This document shows, piece after piece, positions 55,213-64,000 of a stretch of DNA of 64,000 bases. Each line of letters opens with the position of its first letter. Within the stretch, counting starts at the first letter, position 1. Source of the stretch: Marinobacter vinifirmus (GTDB lineage Bacteria; Pseudomonadota; Gammaproteobacteria; Pseudomonadales; Oleiphilaceae); contig NZ_NEFY01000002.1 in the NCBI RefSeq assembly GCF_002258215.1, forward strand, positions 310,001 to 374,000, written 5' to 3'. Position numbers and translations under genes: made by a program. The notes beneath the pieces were generated by a model. That model saw only the letters and a program-made list of their open reading frames with translations, ran no database searches and had not been told where the DNA came from.

Positions 55213-56676
55213 TCACAGGGAGAAAGCGGTTCCCAACAGCGCGTAGGTAATCAGGGTTACCACCACAATACCCATGATATTGAGCGCAAAACCGGCCCTG
55301 ATCATATCGGAAATCTTCATGTGGCCACTGGAGAACACGATGGCGTTCGGCGGCGTGGCCACCGGCATCATGAAGGCACAACTGGCGGCAATGGCAGCCG
55401 GCACCGTCAACAGCAGCGGAGAGACGTCCTGCGACATCGCCAGGGCACCCAGCAGCGGCAGGAACGCCGCCGCTGTAGCGGTGTTACTGGTCACCTCGGT
55501 GAGGAAGATAATCACCCCAGCCACCAGGATCATCATCACCAGTACCGGCAGGGTGCCGGCCACGCCCATGCTCTCGGCAATCCACTCGGCCAGTCCGGAA
55601 CTGCTGATCACGCCCGCCATGGCCAGGCCGCCACCAAACAGCAGCAGCACGCCCCAGGGCAGGCGGTTAGCCGAATCCCAGTCCAGCACGAAGCTCCTGT
55701 CCCGGGTGCTTACCGGAATCAGGAACATGGCAATCGCTGCAGCAATGGCAATACCGGTGTCACTCAGCCAGGGCGCAATGCTGCCAGAGAGCAAAGGCCG
55801 GAAAATCCACAGCGACGCCGTCACCACAAACACCAGTGCAACCAGCTTTTCACCCTTGCTCATGGGGCCGAGCGCGGCCAGTTCGTCCCGAATCATCTGG
55901 CCGCTTTCCTGGGCGCCTTCAATGCCGAAGTCCTTGCGGGTCAGCCACCACCAGGTCAATGTCAGCATCACCACCGTCACAGGCACACCGAGTAGCATCC
56001 ATTGGGCAAAGCCCACGGAAATGCCCTGATTTTCGCTCAGGTAAGCCGCCAGCAAGGCATTGGGCGGCGTGCCAATCAGGGTGGCAATACCACCCACGCT
56101 GGCGGAATAGGCGATGGCCAGCAGCAAGGCCGTGGCATAACGGCGAACCCCGTCCGGATTGCTGTCATCCATCATGCCGATGACCGACAAGCCGATCGGC
56201 AGCATCATGATCGCGGTGGCGGTGTTGCTCACCCACATACTCAGGAAGGCTGTTGCCAGCATGAAGCCGGCAATCTGCCGTTTCGGCTTGTCCCCCATCG
56301 CCCGCAAGGTCAGCAGCGCAATCCGCCGGTGCAGGTTCCACCTCTGCATGGCCAGGCCGAGGGTGAACCCGCCCAGGAACAGGAAGATGATCGGATTAGC
56401 GTAGGGCGATGTGGCCTGACTGATACTTCCCAACCCCAGCGCCGGTATCAGCACAATCGGCAACAGGGAGGTAGCCGGAATGGGAATGGCTTCGGTAGAC
56501 CACCAGGTGGCCATCATCAGCATCATGCCCAGGGCGGCCCAGGCCTTCGGCCCCATCGTCTCCGGCGCCGGCACCAGCAGGGTAACCAGCAGGAAAGCGG
56601 CGCCAAGAAACAAACCAATTACCTGGCTTTTGGGCAATCCTTGCTTCGGTTCTGATCCAGCGGGGTTCTGTGTCAT
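55213..56676 (-). CDS. DASS (SLC13)-family sodium/dicarboxylate symporter
   Basis: A 487-residue membrane transporter with about 12 helices. It has FMLATAFLSMWVSNTATAIMM with the SNT motif that binds sodium and carboxylate, and its repeat EVTSNTATAAAFLPLLGALA in the second half, the usual inverted repeat. Members import succinate, malate, fumarate or sulfate; which one cannot be told here. The start at 56676 has GAGTGG before it; a GTG at 56685 would add three residues. It ends at a strong terminator. Confidence 0.9.
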   Translation of the reverse strand: MTQNPAGSEPKQGLPKSQVIGLFLGAAFLLVTLLVPAPETMGPKAWAALGMMLMMATWWSTEAIPIPATSLLPIVLIPALGLGSISQATSPYANPIIFLFLGGFTLGLAMQRWNLHRRIALLTLRAMGDKPKRQIAGFMLATAFLSMWVSNTATAIMMLPIGLSVIGMMDDSNPDGVRRYATALLLAIAYSASVGGIATLIGTPPNALLAAYLSENQGISVGFAQWMLLGVPVTVVMLTLTWWWLTRKDFGIEGAQESGQMIRDELAALGPMSKGEKLVALVFVVTASLWIFRPLLSGSIAPWLSDTGIAIAAAIAMFLIPVSTRDRSFVLDWDSANRLPWGVLLLFGGGLAMAGVISSSGLAEWIAESMGVAGTLPVLVMMILVAGVIIFLTEVTSNTATAAAFLPLLGALAMSQDVSPLLLTVPAAIAASCAFMMPVATPPNAIVFSSGHMKISDMIRAGFALNIMGIVVVTLITYALLGTAFSL

Positions 56677-56702
56677 CTTTACCACTCAGTGTTTGTCAGA
56701 AT

Positions 56703-57023
56703 TCAGTTGTCGGCGCAATTTACACAAACGGTGGTGTAAGGCAACACCTGAAGCCGGCGCGGATCGATCTGCTCGCCGCATTTTTCGCATTCGTCCCCTG
56801 CTCCGCTGTCGATCCGCTCCAGTGCATGGGCAATCTGTACCAGTTCGGCGCGGGTTTCCACTTCCAGTGAATCGACCACTTCGTCGTTCTGGGTTTGCGT
56901 GGCCTGCTCTTCAAAATCCTTATCCAATGCACCCGCTTCACGGTGCTGGTGCGCTTCATACCGGGTCAGGCGGGCCTGCAGTTCCGCTTTCAGGGTTTCC
57001 AGTTCGGATTTGCGACTGCTCAT
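56703..57023 (-). CDS. TraR/DksA-family C4 zinc-finger protein
   Basis: A 106-residue protein with an N-terminal coiled coil (about 1-60) and a C-terminal C4 zinc finger: CEKCGE, then TTVCVNC. This resembles short DksA-like proteins, which bind in the RNA polymerase secondary channel and alter transcription of rRNA and amino-acid genes. DksA itself is longer, about 150 residues, so this is a paralogue. The start at 57023 follows GTGGAG. It is divergent from the phasin gene. Confidence 0.87.
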   Translation of the reverse strand: MSSRKSELETLKAELQARLTRYEAHQHREAGALDKDFEEQATQTQNDEVVDSLEVETRAELVQIAHALERIDSGAGDECEKCGEQIDPRRLQVLPYTTVCVNCADN

Positions 57024-57162
57024 GGTTTTCTCCACTGTAAGGTTACAAATTCCAGACTAAAGAATATGCTGGAACGGCGTTTGATGCCTGTCAAAATGAT
57101 GTCACGCATCTAAAGTTAGACTGAGGATTCCAGTCATTCCAACTACAAAGGAGTTGTACCCC

Positions 57163-57522
57163 ATGAACAATGAGCTGTTCGAAAAAGCCAACCGCCTCAA
57201 TGAAACCCTGTTCAACCAGTTCGGCAAAGCTGCAGAAATGCAGATGGAAGCGTTCCGCCGGTATGCCGATGTTGCCATGGAACAGGCCCGGAAGATGGCA
57301 GAGGTACGCGACCTCGAAAGCCTGAAAACCCTGACCACAGACCAGGCCGAAACCCTGAAAACCATCAGCGAGCAGGTATCTGCAGACTGGAAGGCCTGGC
57401 AGGACTACGCCAACGAAACCCGCGAGCAACTGCAGCAGGTGTTCGAGGCAAAACCGGCTGATAACACAGCGGAAAAAACACCGGCCACCGGTAAAGGCAG
57501 CAACAGCAAAACCGCTGCCTGA
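57163..57522 (+). CDS. phaP: Phasin-family PHA granule protein
   Basis: A 119-residue helical protein of the phasin_2 type. NNELFEKANRLNETLFNQFG and MEAFRRYADVAMEQARKMAE form long amphipathic helices that coat polyhydroxyalkanoate granules; the tail is Ala/Lys/Thr-rich. The start at 57163 follows AAAGGAG. It is the first gene before phaC with a hairpin in between. The link with phaC supports the call. Confidence 0.88.
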   Translation: MNNELFEKANRLNETLFNQFGKAAEMQMEAFRRYADVAMEQARKMAEVRDLESLKTLTTDQAETLKTISEQVSADWKAWQDYANETREQLQQVFEAKPADNTAEKTPATGKGSNSKTAA

Positions 57523-57541
57523 CACCCTGAATGACCGGCCG

Positions 57542-57573
57542 GGCCGGAACGTGTGCGACGCTCCGGCCTTTTT
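57542..57573 (+). terminator. Hairpin with T-run between phasin and phaC
   Basis: GGCCGGA-a-CGT (57542-57552) pairs with ACG-c-TCCGGCC (57558-57568), ten of eleven positions, with a five-base loop and five T after it. It looks like an intrinsic terminator. Partial read-through would give more phasin than synthase. Confidence 0.8.
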
Positions 57574-57597
57574 GTATCCGAGGCAAGGAGAACCCCG

Positions 57598-59397
57598 ATG
57601 CTGGGTATGGACTACATCAGTAAAACCGCAAAGCAGATGATGAAAACCTTTGACGACAACGTGCGTCAGGGCCAGCAGCAACTGGAACAATGGCTGGGCG
57701 ACACCGGCATGGTAGACCACGCCAAGCTGTCCACCCTCAGCGAAATGTCAGACGCCTATCGTGCCATGGCCGAAGACTTGCTGCTGCATCCGCTTCGCTT
57801 TGCCAGCGCCGAGATCGAGCTGGGCAAAAAGCATCTGGGCCTCGCCCGTTACACTTTCAGCCGGCTGACCGGCAAACAGCCCGAGCCGGTGGCCGTTCCG
57901 GAATCCGACGATCGTCGTTTCCTGGCTGACGACTGGCGCAAGCATGTGCCTTTCGATGTGCTTCAGCAGGTATACCTGATCAATTCCGGCGCATTCCTGA
58001 ACTGGGTAGAGAACATGGAAGGCCTGCCCGGCCCCGCCCGGGACCAGATGATGTTCTATGCCCGGCAACTGACCAGCGCCCTGTCGCCCTCCAACTATCC
58101 CCTGACCAACCCGGAAGTGCTGCGCATTACCTGGGAACGCAAGGGGATGAACCTGGTGGATGGCGCCCGCAACCTCGCGGAAGACCTGCGCCAGAACCCC
58201 GGCCTGTTCAATGTCGGCATGACCGACCGTTCGGCCTTTGAAGTCGGCGGCAACCTGGCCACCACACCGGGCAAGGTGGTGTACCAAAACGAACTGATAC
58301 AGCTGATCCAGTACACACCCACCACCAAGACGGTAGCGCAGCAGCCGCTGCTGATCATCCCGCCCTGGATCAACAAGTTCTACATACTCGATCTGACCGA
58401 GCGCAACTCGTTTATCCGCTGGCTCGTGAGCCAGGGCCAGACGGTGTTCGTGGTGTCCTGGCGTAACCCGGGCCCGGCCCAGAAAGAGACCGGCTGGGAT
58501 GATTACATGAAGCTCGGCCCCCTCGCGGCGATCGATGCGGTAACAGAGGCCACCGGCGAAGAGCAGATGAACGCCATCGGCTACTGCATTGGCGGCACCC
58601 TGCTGGGCTCTACCATGGCCTGGCTGGAGAAGAAGAACCGCAACCCGATCATCAGCACCACCTATCTGACCACCCTGCTGGACTTCTCGGATCCCGGCAG
58701 CATCGGCGTATTCATAAACGATCACTCCATCCGTGGCATCGAGCGGGCCATGGAGCGCAAGGGCTACATGGATGGCCGGGCCATGGCCTTCACGTTTAAC
58801 CTGCTGCGCGAGAACGACCTGTTCTGGTCGTACTGGACCAACAACTACCTCAAAGGCCTGAAACCCGCCGCCTTTGACCTGCTGTACTGGAACACCGACG
58901 GCACCAACCTGCCGTACAGAATGCACAGTTACTACCTGCGGGAAATGTACCTGCATAACCGGCTGGTGCAGCCAGATGCCCTGACCATGAACGGCGAAAC
59001 CATCAACCTGTCGGAAATCCGGGTGCCATCGTTCTTCCTGTCGGCCCGGCAGGACCACATCGCCAAGTGGAAAACCACTTACTTCGGCGCCCGCGCCTAC
59101 GGCGGTGATGTCCGATTTGTTTTGTCCGGTTCCGGCCACGTCGCCGGTGTGATCAACCCGCCCTACAAAGAAAAATATGGCTTCTGGACCAACAACACCC
59201 TGCCGGAAGATCCGGACGCCTGGTTCTCCGGCGCGGAGCAGCATCCGGGCTCCTGGTGGCCATACTGGCGGGAATGGATTGCCGGCCACGAAGGCGACCA
59301 GGTACCGGCCAGACAGCCCGGCGAAGGAAAGCTCGAGGTGATTGAAGATGCGCCTGGCAGTTACGTGAAAGTCAAAGCTGCTGAAGCCGGACAATAA
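57598..59397 (+). CDS. phaC: Class I poly(R)-hydroxyalkanoate synthase
   Basis: A 599-residue PHA synthase that polymerises (R)-3-hydroxyacyl-CoA into storage polyester. The catalytic cysteine is Cys330 in the lipase-like box GYCIGGTLLGS; the acid is in SARQDHIAKW and the base in SGSGHVAGVINPP. The N-terminal domain (about 1-190) and alpha/beta-hydrolase core match class I (short-chain) enzymes. The start at 57598 has AAGGAG. phaA and phaB are not adjacent, so they must be elsewhere. Confidence 0.95.
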   Translation: MLGMDYISKTAKQMMKTFDDNVRQGQQQLEQWLGDTGMVDHAKLSTLSEMSDAYRAMAEDLLLHPLRFASAEIELGKKHLGLARYTFSRLTGKQPEPVAVPESDDRRFLADDWRKHVPFDVLQQVYLINSGAFLNWVENMEGLPGPARDQMMFYARQLTSALSPSNYPLTNPEVLRITWERKGMNLVDGARNLAEDLRQNPGLFNVGMTDRSAFEVGGNLATTPGKVVYQNELIQLIQYTPTTKTVAQQPLLIIPPWINKFYILDLTERNSFIRWLVSQGQTVFVVSWRNPGPAQKETGWDDYMKLGPLAAIDAVTEATGEEQMNAIGYCIGGTLLGSTMAWLEKKNRNPIISTTYLTTLLDFSDPGSIGVFINDHSIRGIERAMERKGYMDGRAMAFTFNLLRENDLFWSYWTNNYLKGLKPAAFDLLYWNTDGTNLPYRMHSYYLREMYLHNRLVQPDALTMNGETINLSEIRVPSFFLSARQDHIAKWKTTYFGARAYGGDVRFVLSGSGHVAGVINPPYKEKYGFWTNNTLPEDPDAWFSGAEQHPGSWWPYWREWIAGHEGDQVPARQPGEGKLEVIEDAPGSYVKVKAAEAGQ

Positions 59398-59437
59398 ACA
59401 ACCAGATCAACACCTTCTGAAACTGACGTAAATCAAG

Positions 59438-59460
59438 CGCCCGCGAATTAGCGGGCGTTT
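59438..59460 (+). terminator. Intrinsic terminator after phaC
   Basis: CGCCCGC (59438-59444) pairs with GCGGGCG (59451-59457) over a six-base loop, followed by TTT and, after ACAC, TTT. It lies 41 bases after phaC. Confidence 0.75.
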
Positions 59461-59574
59461 TACACTTTAGTCCCATTGTTGCCTCAAAGCCCCGGGCAGA
59501 AACTACGCTATTACTTCAGCCTGACATAAAACAAGAATAGGCTGTGCGAACCCTAAACCGGAGGCCAATCTGCA

Positions 59575-60825
59575 ATGACTTTCAGGACTTTCCTGCTCTC
59601 GGCATGTCTGCTTTTGCTCGGCAGCGCCACTGTTTCCGCCGAATCTCTCAAGATCGGTCTTAACTACCCGGAAACGGGACGCTACAAAAACCAGGGCCTG
59701 CAACAACGCCTGGCTGCCTACCTTGCGGTTGAGGAAATCAACCAGGCCGGCGGTGTGCTGGGGCAACCACTGGAACTGGTCATCCGCAACACCCGCGGCG
59801 AGCCGGAAAAAGGCGCGCGCAACACCGCCGAAATGATTGACCAGGAAGGTGTTCAGATGGTGTTTGGCGGTGTATCCAGCGCCGTTGCCATCGCCTCCGG
59901 CAAGGCCGCCCGCGACAGGAACCGCATTTACTTCGGTACCCTCACCTATTCCAACGCCACCACCGGCAGTGAAGGCCACCGGTTCATGTTCCGGGAGCCA
60001 TACAATGCCTGGATGACCGCCAAGGCACTGGGCGATTACCTGAACCAGAACCACGCAAACGACGATTACTTCTACATCACCTCGGACTACACCTGGGGCT
60101 GGTCAGTGGAAGAGTCCGTTCGCCAGTTTTCCAATACCCAGGACACCGAACGCCACCCGGGCGTCAAAACCCCGTTTCCCCGGGCACTGATTACCGATTT
60201 CCGCAAGGCCCTGGAACAGGCTGCCGAATCTGACGCCAAGGTGTTGATGATGGTACTGTTTGGCGACGACATGGTGCGCGCGCTGCAGGTGGCCTATGAA
60301 ATGGGTCTGACCAAGCGCATGCAGGTGGTGGTTCCCAACCTGACCCTGGGCATGGCCCGGCAGGTGGGCCCGGCGATGATGGAAGGTGTGATTGGCGGCG
60401 CACCCTGGGTATGGACCCTGCCGTACGAGAACAACTACCCCCGCGGCAAGGAGTTTGTTGAAGCCTTCTCTGCCCGCTATGAAATGCGTCCCTCTTCCTC
60501 TGCGGCCTCGGCCTACAGTATTGTGTACCAGTACAAGGAAGCGGTTGAGCGTGCCGGCACCACGAATACTGCCGATGTGATCCGGGCACTGGAAGGCCAC
60601 CGCTACAGTTTCCTGAAAGACGAGCAGTACTGGCGCGAATTTGATCACCAGAACGTACAAAGCGTTTACGTGGTGAAGGTAAAACCCCGTGACCAGGTGA
60701 TGGCCGATGAATTTGCCTCGGATTATTTCGAGATCATCGGCTCCATGGCCGGAGACCAGGCCGCACAAACCCAGGAAGAGTGGGAGGAGCGCCGCCGCGA
60801 GGCCGGCAAGCCAGTCCGGCTCTGA
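59575..60825 (+). CDS. Orphan ABC-type substrate-binding protein (branched-chain amino acid/amide type)
   Basis: A 416-residue periplasmic binding protein with a signal peptide (cleavage after TVSA) and a Peripla_BP_6 fold: LKIGLNYPETGRYKNQG, then VEEINQAGGVLGQPLELVIR and VFGGVSSAVA. Homologues bind amino acids, urea or small amides. No permease or ATPase gene is beside it, so it may serve a distant transporter or a sensor protein. It lies 19 bases before glpD on the same strand, a link that is unexplained. Confidence 0.85.
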   Translation: MTFRTFLLSACLLLLGSATVSAESLKIGLNYPETGRYKNQGLQQRLAAYLAVEEINQAGGVLGQPLELVIRNTRGEPEKGARNTAEMIDQEGVQMVFGGVSSAVAIASGKAARDRNRIYFGTLTYSNATTGSEGHRFMFREPYNAWMTAKALGDYLNQNHANDDYFYITSDYTWGWSVEESVRQFSNTQDTERHPGVKTPFPRALITDFRKALEQAAESDAKVLMMVLFGDDMVRALQVAYEMGLTKRMQVVVPNLTLGMARQVGPAMMEGVIGGAPWVWTLPYENNYPRGKEFVEAFSARYEMRPSSSAASAYSIVYQYKEAVERAGTTNTADVIRALEGHRYSFLKDEQYWREFDHQNVQSVYVVKVKPRDQVMADEFASDYFEIIGSMAGDQAAQTQEEWEERRREAGKPVRL

Positions 60826-60844
60826 CACAAGGAGTGAGCAGACA

Positions 60845-62416
60845 GTGGTTCGGAAAGCACCAAAAACCAGCACAGAAACATCACCGCTCGGCGGATTCCC
60901 GGACCACTGCGATTTGCTTGTTATCGGTGGCGGCGTAAACGGCACAGGCATTGCCATGGACGCCGCCGGCCGCGGGCTAAGGGTTGTCTTGTGTGAGATG
61001 AACGACCTGGCCTCGGCGACGTCGTCCAGCAGCAGCAAGCTAATCCACGGCGGCCTGCGTTATCTGGAGCATTACGAGTTCAGACTGGTGCGTGAAGCGC
61101 TGGCGGAACGGGAGGCCCTGCTGGGCAACGCTCCCCACATCATGTGGCCGATGCGTTTTCGCTTACCCCACCAGCCTCACCTGAGACCGGCCTGGATGAT
61201 CCGCACGGGCCTGTTTCTGTACGACCACCTCGCCAAGCGTGAATTGCTGGCCGGCTCCCGGGCCATCAACTTCGGCAAAGAATCCCCCCTGAAACCGGAA
61301 ATCACCCGGGGCTTTGAATACTCCGATGGCTGGGTAGACGACGCAAGGCTGGTGGTACTCTCAGCTCGCAAGGCCCAGCAAAAAGGCGCCAGTATCCTGC
61401 CCCGCACCCGGTGTATCCGGGCCGAACGCAAGGGCTCTGGCTGGCAGGCGGTAATGGAAGATACCCTCACCGGGCACACACGAACCCTCAGCGCCAGGGT
61501 GGTGGTGAATGCCACCGGGCCCTGGGTCAGCCGTCTGTTCGGTGAAAGCCTGGGCATGGTTGCGCCCAAACAGATCCGCATGGTCAAGGGCAGCCACATT
61601 GTGGTGCCCCGCCTTAACCAGGATGCCGAAGCCTACATTCTCCAGAATGCCGACGAGCGCATTGTGTTCGTCATCCCCTACGAAGATGAGTTCTCCCTGA
61701 TTGGCACCACCGATGTGGACTACGAGGGCAACCCGTCTGAAGCACGAATTTCCGAAGAGGAAACCCGCTACCTGCTGGACGTGGTGAACCAGTATTTCCG
61801 CCGGCAACTGACACCCGGCGATGTGATATGGAGCTACTCCGGGGTCCGGCCGCTGATGGACGATGAAGGCGGCAATGCCCAGAGCGCTTCCCGCGACTAC
61901 TCCTACGAGGTCGACGACCAGGATCACCAGGCGCCGTTGATTTCCGTGTTCGGTGGCAAGATCACCACCTTCCGTAAGCTGGCCGAGGCGGTCACCGATG
62001 CCGTATGCGATTACTTCCCCGGAGCGGGCAAATCCTGGACCCGGAACGCCCTGTTACCGGGGGCCGACTTTGCCAGCCAGCAACAGCTCGCAGAAGAGCT
62101 GCAACTGCACTACCCCTGGCTGGACCGCGCCATTATCCGCCGGTTTGTGCGCAGCTATGGCACCGACAGCCACCACATCCTCAAAGGCTGTACCGGCACA
62201 GAGGATCTTGGCCACGCCTACACCGCCACCCTGTACCAGCGTGAAGTGGACTACCTGATTGCCCACGAGTGGGCACTGAGCGCGGAAGATGTGCTCTGGC
62301 GGCGTACCAAGCAGGGGCTCTATATCACTGAGCAGCAACGGGAGCAGCTGGACAGCTACATCCATCGGGCGGCAACCCGGCACCAGAGCCTGTTCACCGC
62401 CGCCGGGTCAGAGTAA
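60845..62416 (+). CDS. glpD: Aerobic glycerol-3-phosphate dehydrogenase
   Basis: A 523-residue FAD enzyme of the inner membrane, oxidising glycerol-3-phosphate to dihydroxyacetone phosphate and passing electrons to quinone. Motifs: FAD-binding LLVIGGGVNGTGIAMDAAGR, SSSKLIHGGLRYLEHYEF, DEFSLIGTTDVDYEG and VFGGKITTFRKLAE. A GTG at 60845 is chosen as start since AAGGAG lies upstream; the longer frame begins inside the binding-protein gene. It overlaps the convergent uracil-DNA glycosylase gene by nine bases. No glpF, glpK or glpR is here. Confidence 0.95.
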   Translation: MVRKAPKTSTETSPLGGFPDHCDLLVIGGGVNGTGIAMDAAGRGLRVVLCEMNDLASATSSSSSKLIHGGLRYLEHYEFRLVREALAEREALLGNAPHIMWPMRFRLPHQPHLRPAWMIRTGLFLYDHLAKRELLAGSRAINFGKESPLKPEITRGFEYSDGWVDDARLVVLSARKAQQKGASILPRTRCIRAERKGSGWQAVMEDTLTGHTRTLSARVVVNATGPWVSRLFGESLGMVAPKQIRMVKGSHIVVPRLNQDAEAYILQNADERIVFVIPYEDEFSLIGTTDVDYEGNPSEARISEEETRYLLDVVNQYFRRQLTPGDVIWSYSGVRPLMDDEGGNAQSASRDYSYEVDDQDHQAPLISVFGGKITTFRKLAEAVTDAVCDYFPGAGKSWTRNALLPGADFASQQQLAEELQLHYPWLDRAIIRRFVRSYGTDSHHILKGCTGTEDLGHAYTATLYQREVDYLIAHEWALSAEDVLWRRTKQGLYITEQQREQLDSYIHRAATRHQSLFTAAGSE

Positions 62417-63004
62417 TTCCCCGATCCGGGCCTGAAGCCGGGGAATCACCTCCTGCTCGAACCAGGGATTGCTTTTCAGCCAGCGGATATTGCGCGGGCT
62501 CGGGTGTGGCATGGGCAATAGCCCTGGCCAGTATTCCCGCCAGGCTTTGACATTATCCGTTACCGATTTGCGGCTGTCCGGCAGGTGCCAGGCCTGGGCA
62601 TACTGGCCGATCACCAGGGTCAGCTCAACCTTGTCCAGCCGCGCCAGCAAGGCCTCGCGCCAGGTTTCGGCGCATTCCGGCCGGGGCGGCAGGTCGCCGG
62701 ATTTTCCGGTGCCGGGAAAGCAGAACCCCATGGGCAGAATAGCCACCTGTTCCTCGTTGTAGAATTGCTCCCTGTCCACGCCCATCCATTGCCGAAGCCG
62801 GTCACCGCTGGGATCGTTGAACGGAATTCCGGTTTCGTGAACCTTGCGGCCGGGCGCCTGGCCGACCACCAGGATTCGGGACGACCGGGACAGCTGGACA
62901 ACCGGCCTCGGCCCTTCCGGCAAGACATCTTTACACAAGGTACAGGCCCTTACCTGCTGCACCAGCTGGTCAAAGTCCAGGCTATCCAGATCCGTCTGAG
63001 TCAT
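62408..63004 (-). CDS. Uracil-DNA glycosylase-family protein
   Basis: A 198-residue protein of the uracil-DNA glycosylase superfamily. Motif 1 is VVGQAPGRKVHETGIPFNDPSG, in which GQAPG resembles the family 4/5 and UDG-like type, and motif 2 is PHPSPRN. An N-terminal Cys pair (ACTLCKD) and Cys residues further on could hold an iron-sulfur cluster, but a full four-Cys set is uncertain. It may remove deaminated bases from DNA. The ATG at 63004 follows GGGAGG at the end of glk. Confidence 0.85.
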   Translation of the reverse strand: MTQTDLDSLDFDQLVQQVRACTLCKDVLPEGPRPVVQLSRSSRILVVGQAPGRKVHETGIPFNDPSGDRLRQWMGVDREQFYNEEQVAILPMGFCFPGTGKSGDLPPRPECAETWREALLARLDKVELTLVIGQYAQAWHLPDSRKSVTDNVKAWREYWPGLLPMPHPSPRNIRWLKSNPWFEQEVIPRLQARIGELL

Positions 63005-63006
63005 GG

Positions 63007-63981
63007 TCACCTCCCGGCATTGGTCAGGGCCGCTGCAGCGCCGTACAGCCCGGTGTTGCCATCCAGCACCACCTGAACCGGCGTGGCCTCCAATAACGGC
63101 CGCATCCGGCCCTTGTTTTCGAAGGCGGCGCGAAAGCCGCTGGCCATGAAAAAGTCGAGAATCGCCGGCACAATGCCGCCACAAAGATAGACACCGCCGT
63201 AACTGCCCAGGGTCAGAACGCTGTTGCCGGCTACCCGGCCCAGAATGTCACAGAACAGGCTGAGCGCCCGGGCTGCCAGCTCGTCATTAGCTGCCACGGC
63301 CGCTGCGGAAACCTGCTCCGGGGTTTCCTGTACCGGCTTACTGCCGGTAATCTCCGCCAGCGTTCGATACAGGTTCATGATACCCGAACCACACAGCAGT
63401 CGTTCCACAGAAACCCGGCCATAGGCGGCGCGAAGACGGCGGGCAATCTCGCACTCAAGGTCATCCAGCGGCGCAAAGTCCACATGGCCCCCTTCGGTTG
63501 CCAGCGGTATCCAGCCATCCCCCGCCGGCACCAGTGCCGACATGCCCAGGCCCGTGCCCGGGCCAAGTACCAGTACCGGGCGCGACGGGTCTGCGCCGCC
63601 CCCGCCCACCGGCACCCGTTGGCTGGCCGGCACGTGCATTACGCCCAACGCCATGGCGGTGTAATCATTCACCAGCCGGAACCGGTCCAGGCCGAAGCGT
63701 TGCGCCAGGTGCCCGGTATCGAACTGCCAGCGGTTGTTGGTCAGGGTGACAACGTCACCGGTAACCGGGGCGGCAACGGCCACACAGGCTTCGCGGACAG
63801 TCACCGGCCCTACATGCTTCAGGTACGCCGCAATGGCCTGCCCGGGCCCCGGGAAATCAGCACAGCGGAAAACCTTCAGCGACTGCAACTGCACCGATCC
63901 CGGCACCACCAGCGCAAACCGGGCATGGGTGCCGCCAACATCACCCACCAGCGCCATGGCGTGCGGAACAGCTTCCGTCAT
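63007..63981 (-). CDS. glk: Glucokinase
   Basis: A 324-residue ATP-dependent hexokinase of the bacterial Glk family, phosphorylating glucose to glucose-6-phosphate. N-terminal LVGDVGGTHARFALV is the phosphate-binding motif, LVNDYTAMALG carries the catalytic aspartate, and VLGPGTGLGMSALV and ATEGGHVDFAP (with the zinc/glucose His-Glu pair) follow. The start codon shares its A with a TGA at 63981-63983, so an upstream gene (perhaps of the Entner-Doudoroff set) may end there; that gene is beyond the window. GGAG precedes the start. Confidence 0.95.
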   Translation of the reverse strand: MTEAVPHAMALVGDVGGTHARFALVVPGSVQLQSLKVFRCADFPGPGQAIAAYLKHVGPVTVREACVAVAAPVTGDVVTLTNNRWQFDTGHLAQRFGLDRFRLVNDYTAMALGVMHVPASQRVPVGGGGADPSRPVLVLGPGTGLGMSALVPAGDGWIPLATEGGHVDFAPLDDLECEIARRLRAAYGRVSVERLLCGSGIMNLYRTLAEITGSKPVQETPEQVSAAAVAANDELAARALSLFCDILGRVAGNSVLTLGSYGGVYLCGGIVPAILDFFMASGFRAAFENKGRMRPLLEATPVQVVLDGNTGLYGAAAALTNAGR

Positions 63982-64000
63982 CAGCCGGCGCTCCAGAACA

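Noticed and set aside
57748..59394. A 548-codon open frame antisense to phaC
   Set aside because: phaC is well supported, and the reverse frame has no motif, signal or ribosome site.

Overview
The window is about 64 kb of ordinary, densely coding gammaproteobacterial chromosome. Protein content and gene order point to Marinobacter or a close relative: a cbb3 oxidase cluster, a class I PHA synthase with phasin, agmatine-to-putrescine enzymes, FadL-type porins, and several blocks in the same order as I remember from Pseudomonas aeruginosa (trxB-aat-bpt-infA-clpA-clpS-cspD, mnmA-hflD-purB, and hybrid kinase-ospR-gpx-aminotransferase-htpX). The genus is an inference. I see no rRNA, tRNA, insertion sequence, prophage or CRISPR array.

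Layout. 1-6.0 kb: envelope genes exbD (cut by the window edge), exbB, comEC, a DUF2062 protein and the lipoprotein exporter lolC/lolD. 6.3-9.5 kb: a small periplasmic protein, aguA-aguB, and a MoxR ATPase. 9.6-15.6 kb: trxB, then an almost complete N-degron pathway (aat, bpt, clpA, clpS) with infA and cspD. 15.7-22.2 kb: RNA modification and housekeeping (rluE, nudJ, mnmA, hflD, purB, roxA, a GNAT protein). 22.2-29.2 kb: a LysR regulator, a SagS-like hybrid kinase, an OspR/OhrR-type regulator with glutathione peroxidase, alaA, an unknown gene and htpX. 29.3-38.7 kb: pdxB, an RhlB-type helicase, epmC, dsbD, a TusA-like protein, a monooxygenase-fold protein, rlmM, a membrane diguanylate cyclase and a hydrolase. 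38.9-48.5 kb: ccoNOQP and ccoGHIS under a good FNR/ANR-type promoter, a TauE/SafE-type membrane protein, and ttcA. 48.7-50.4 kb: a DnaJ-related protein and a polysaccharide deacetylase. 50.4-55.0 kb: a four-gene leftward envelope operon. 55.2-64 kb: a DASS symporter, a DksA-like protein, phasin and phaC, an orphan binding protein with glpD, a uracil-DNA glycosylase family protein and glucokinase.

The most interesting region is 50.4-55.1 kb. It encodes, in transcription order, a C39-family cysteine peptidase, a beta-barrel with an N-terminal helical segment, a FadL-family porin and a MalM-like lipoprotein. The first two resemble FapD and FapF of the Pseudomonas functional-amyloid exporter, and the order matches the filB-filE genes of Acinetobacter as I recall them. 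No fibre subunit is encoded next to it. Together with the SagS-like kinase, the diguanylate cyclase and the polysaccharide deacetylase, this suggests a surface-attachment theme, which remains an inference.

Several regulatory sites can be read directly: a class II FNR/ANR promoter before ccoN, AATTG-type palindromes before gpx, overlapping palindromes before the LysR gene, repeats before the C39 operon, and several intrinsic terminators, including one between phasin and phaC and two hairpins between ccoP and ccoG. No gene-free stretch exceeds 300 bases; the longest is 15003-15299 between the divergent clpS and cspD.
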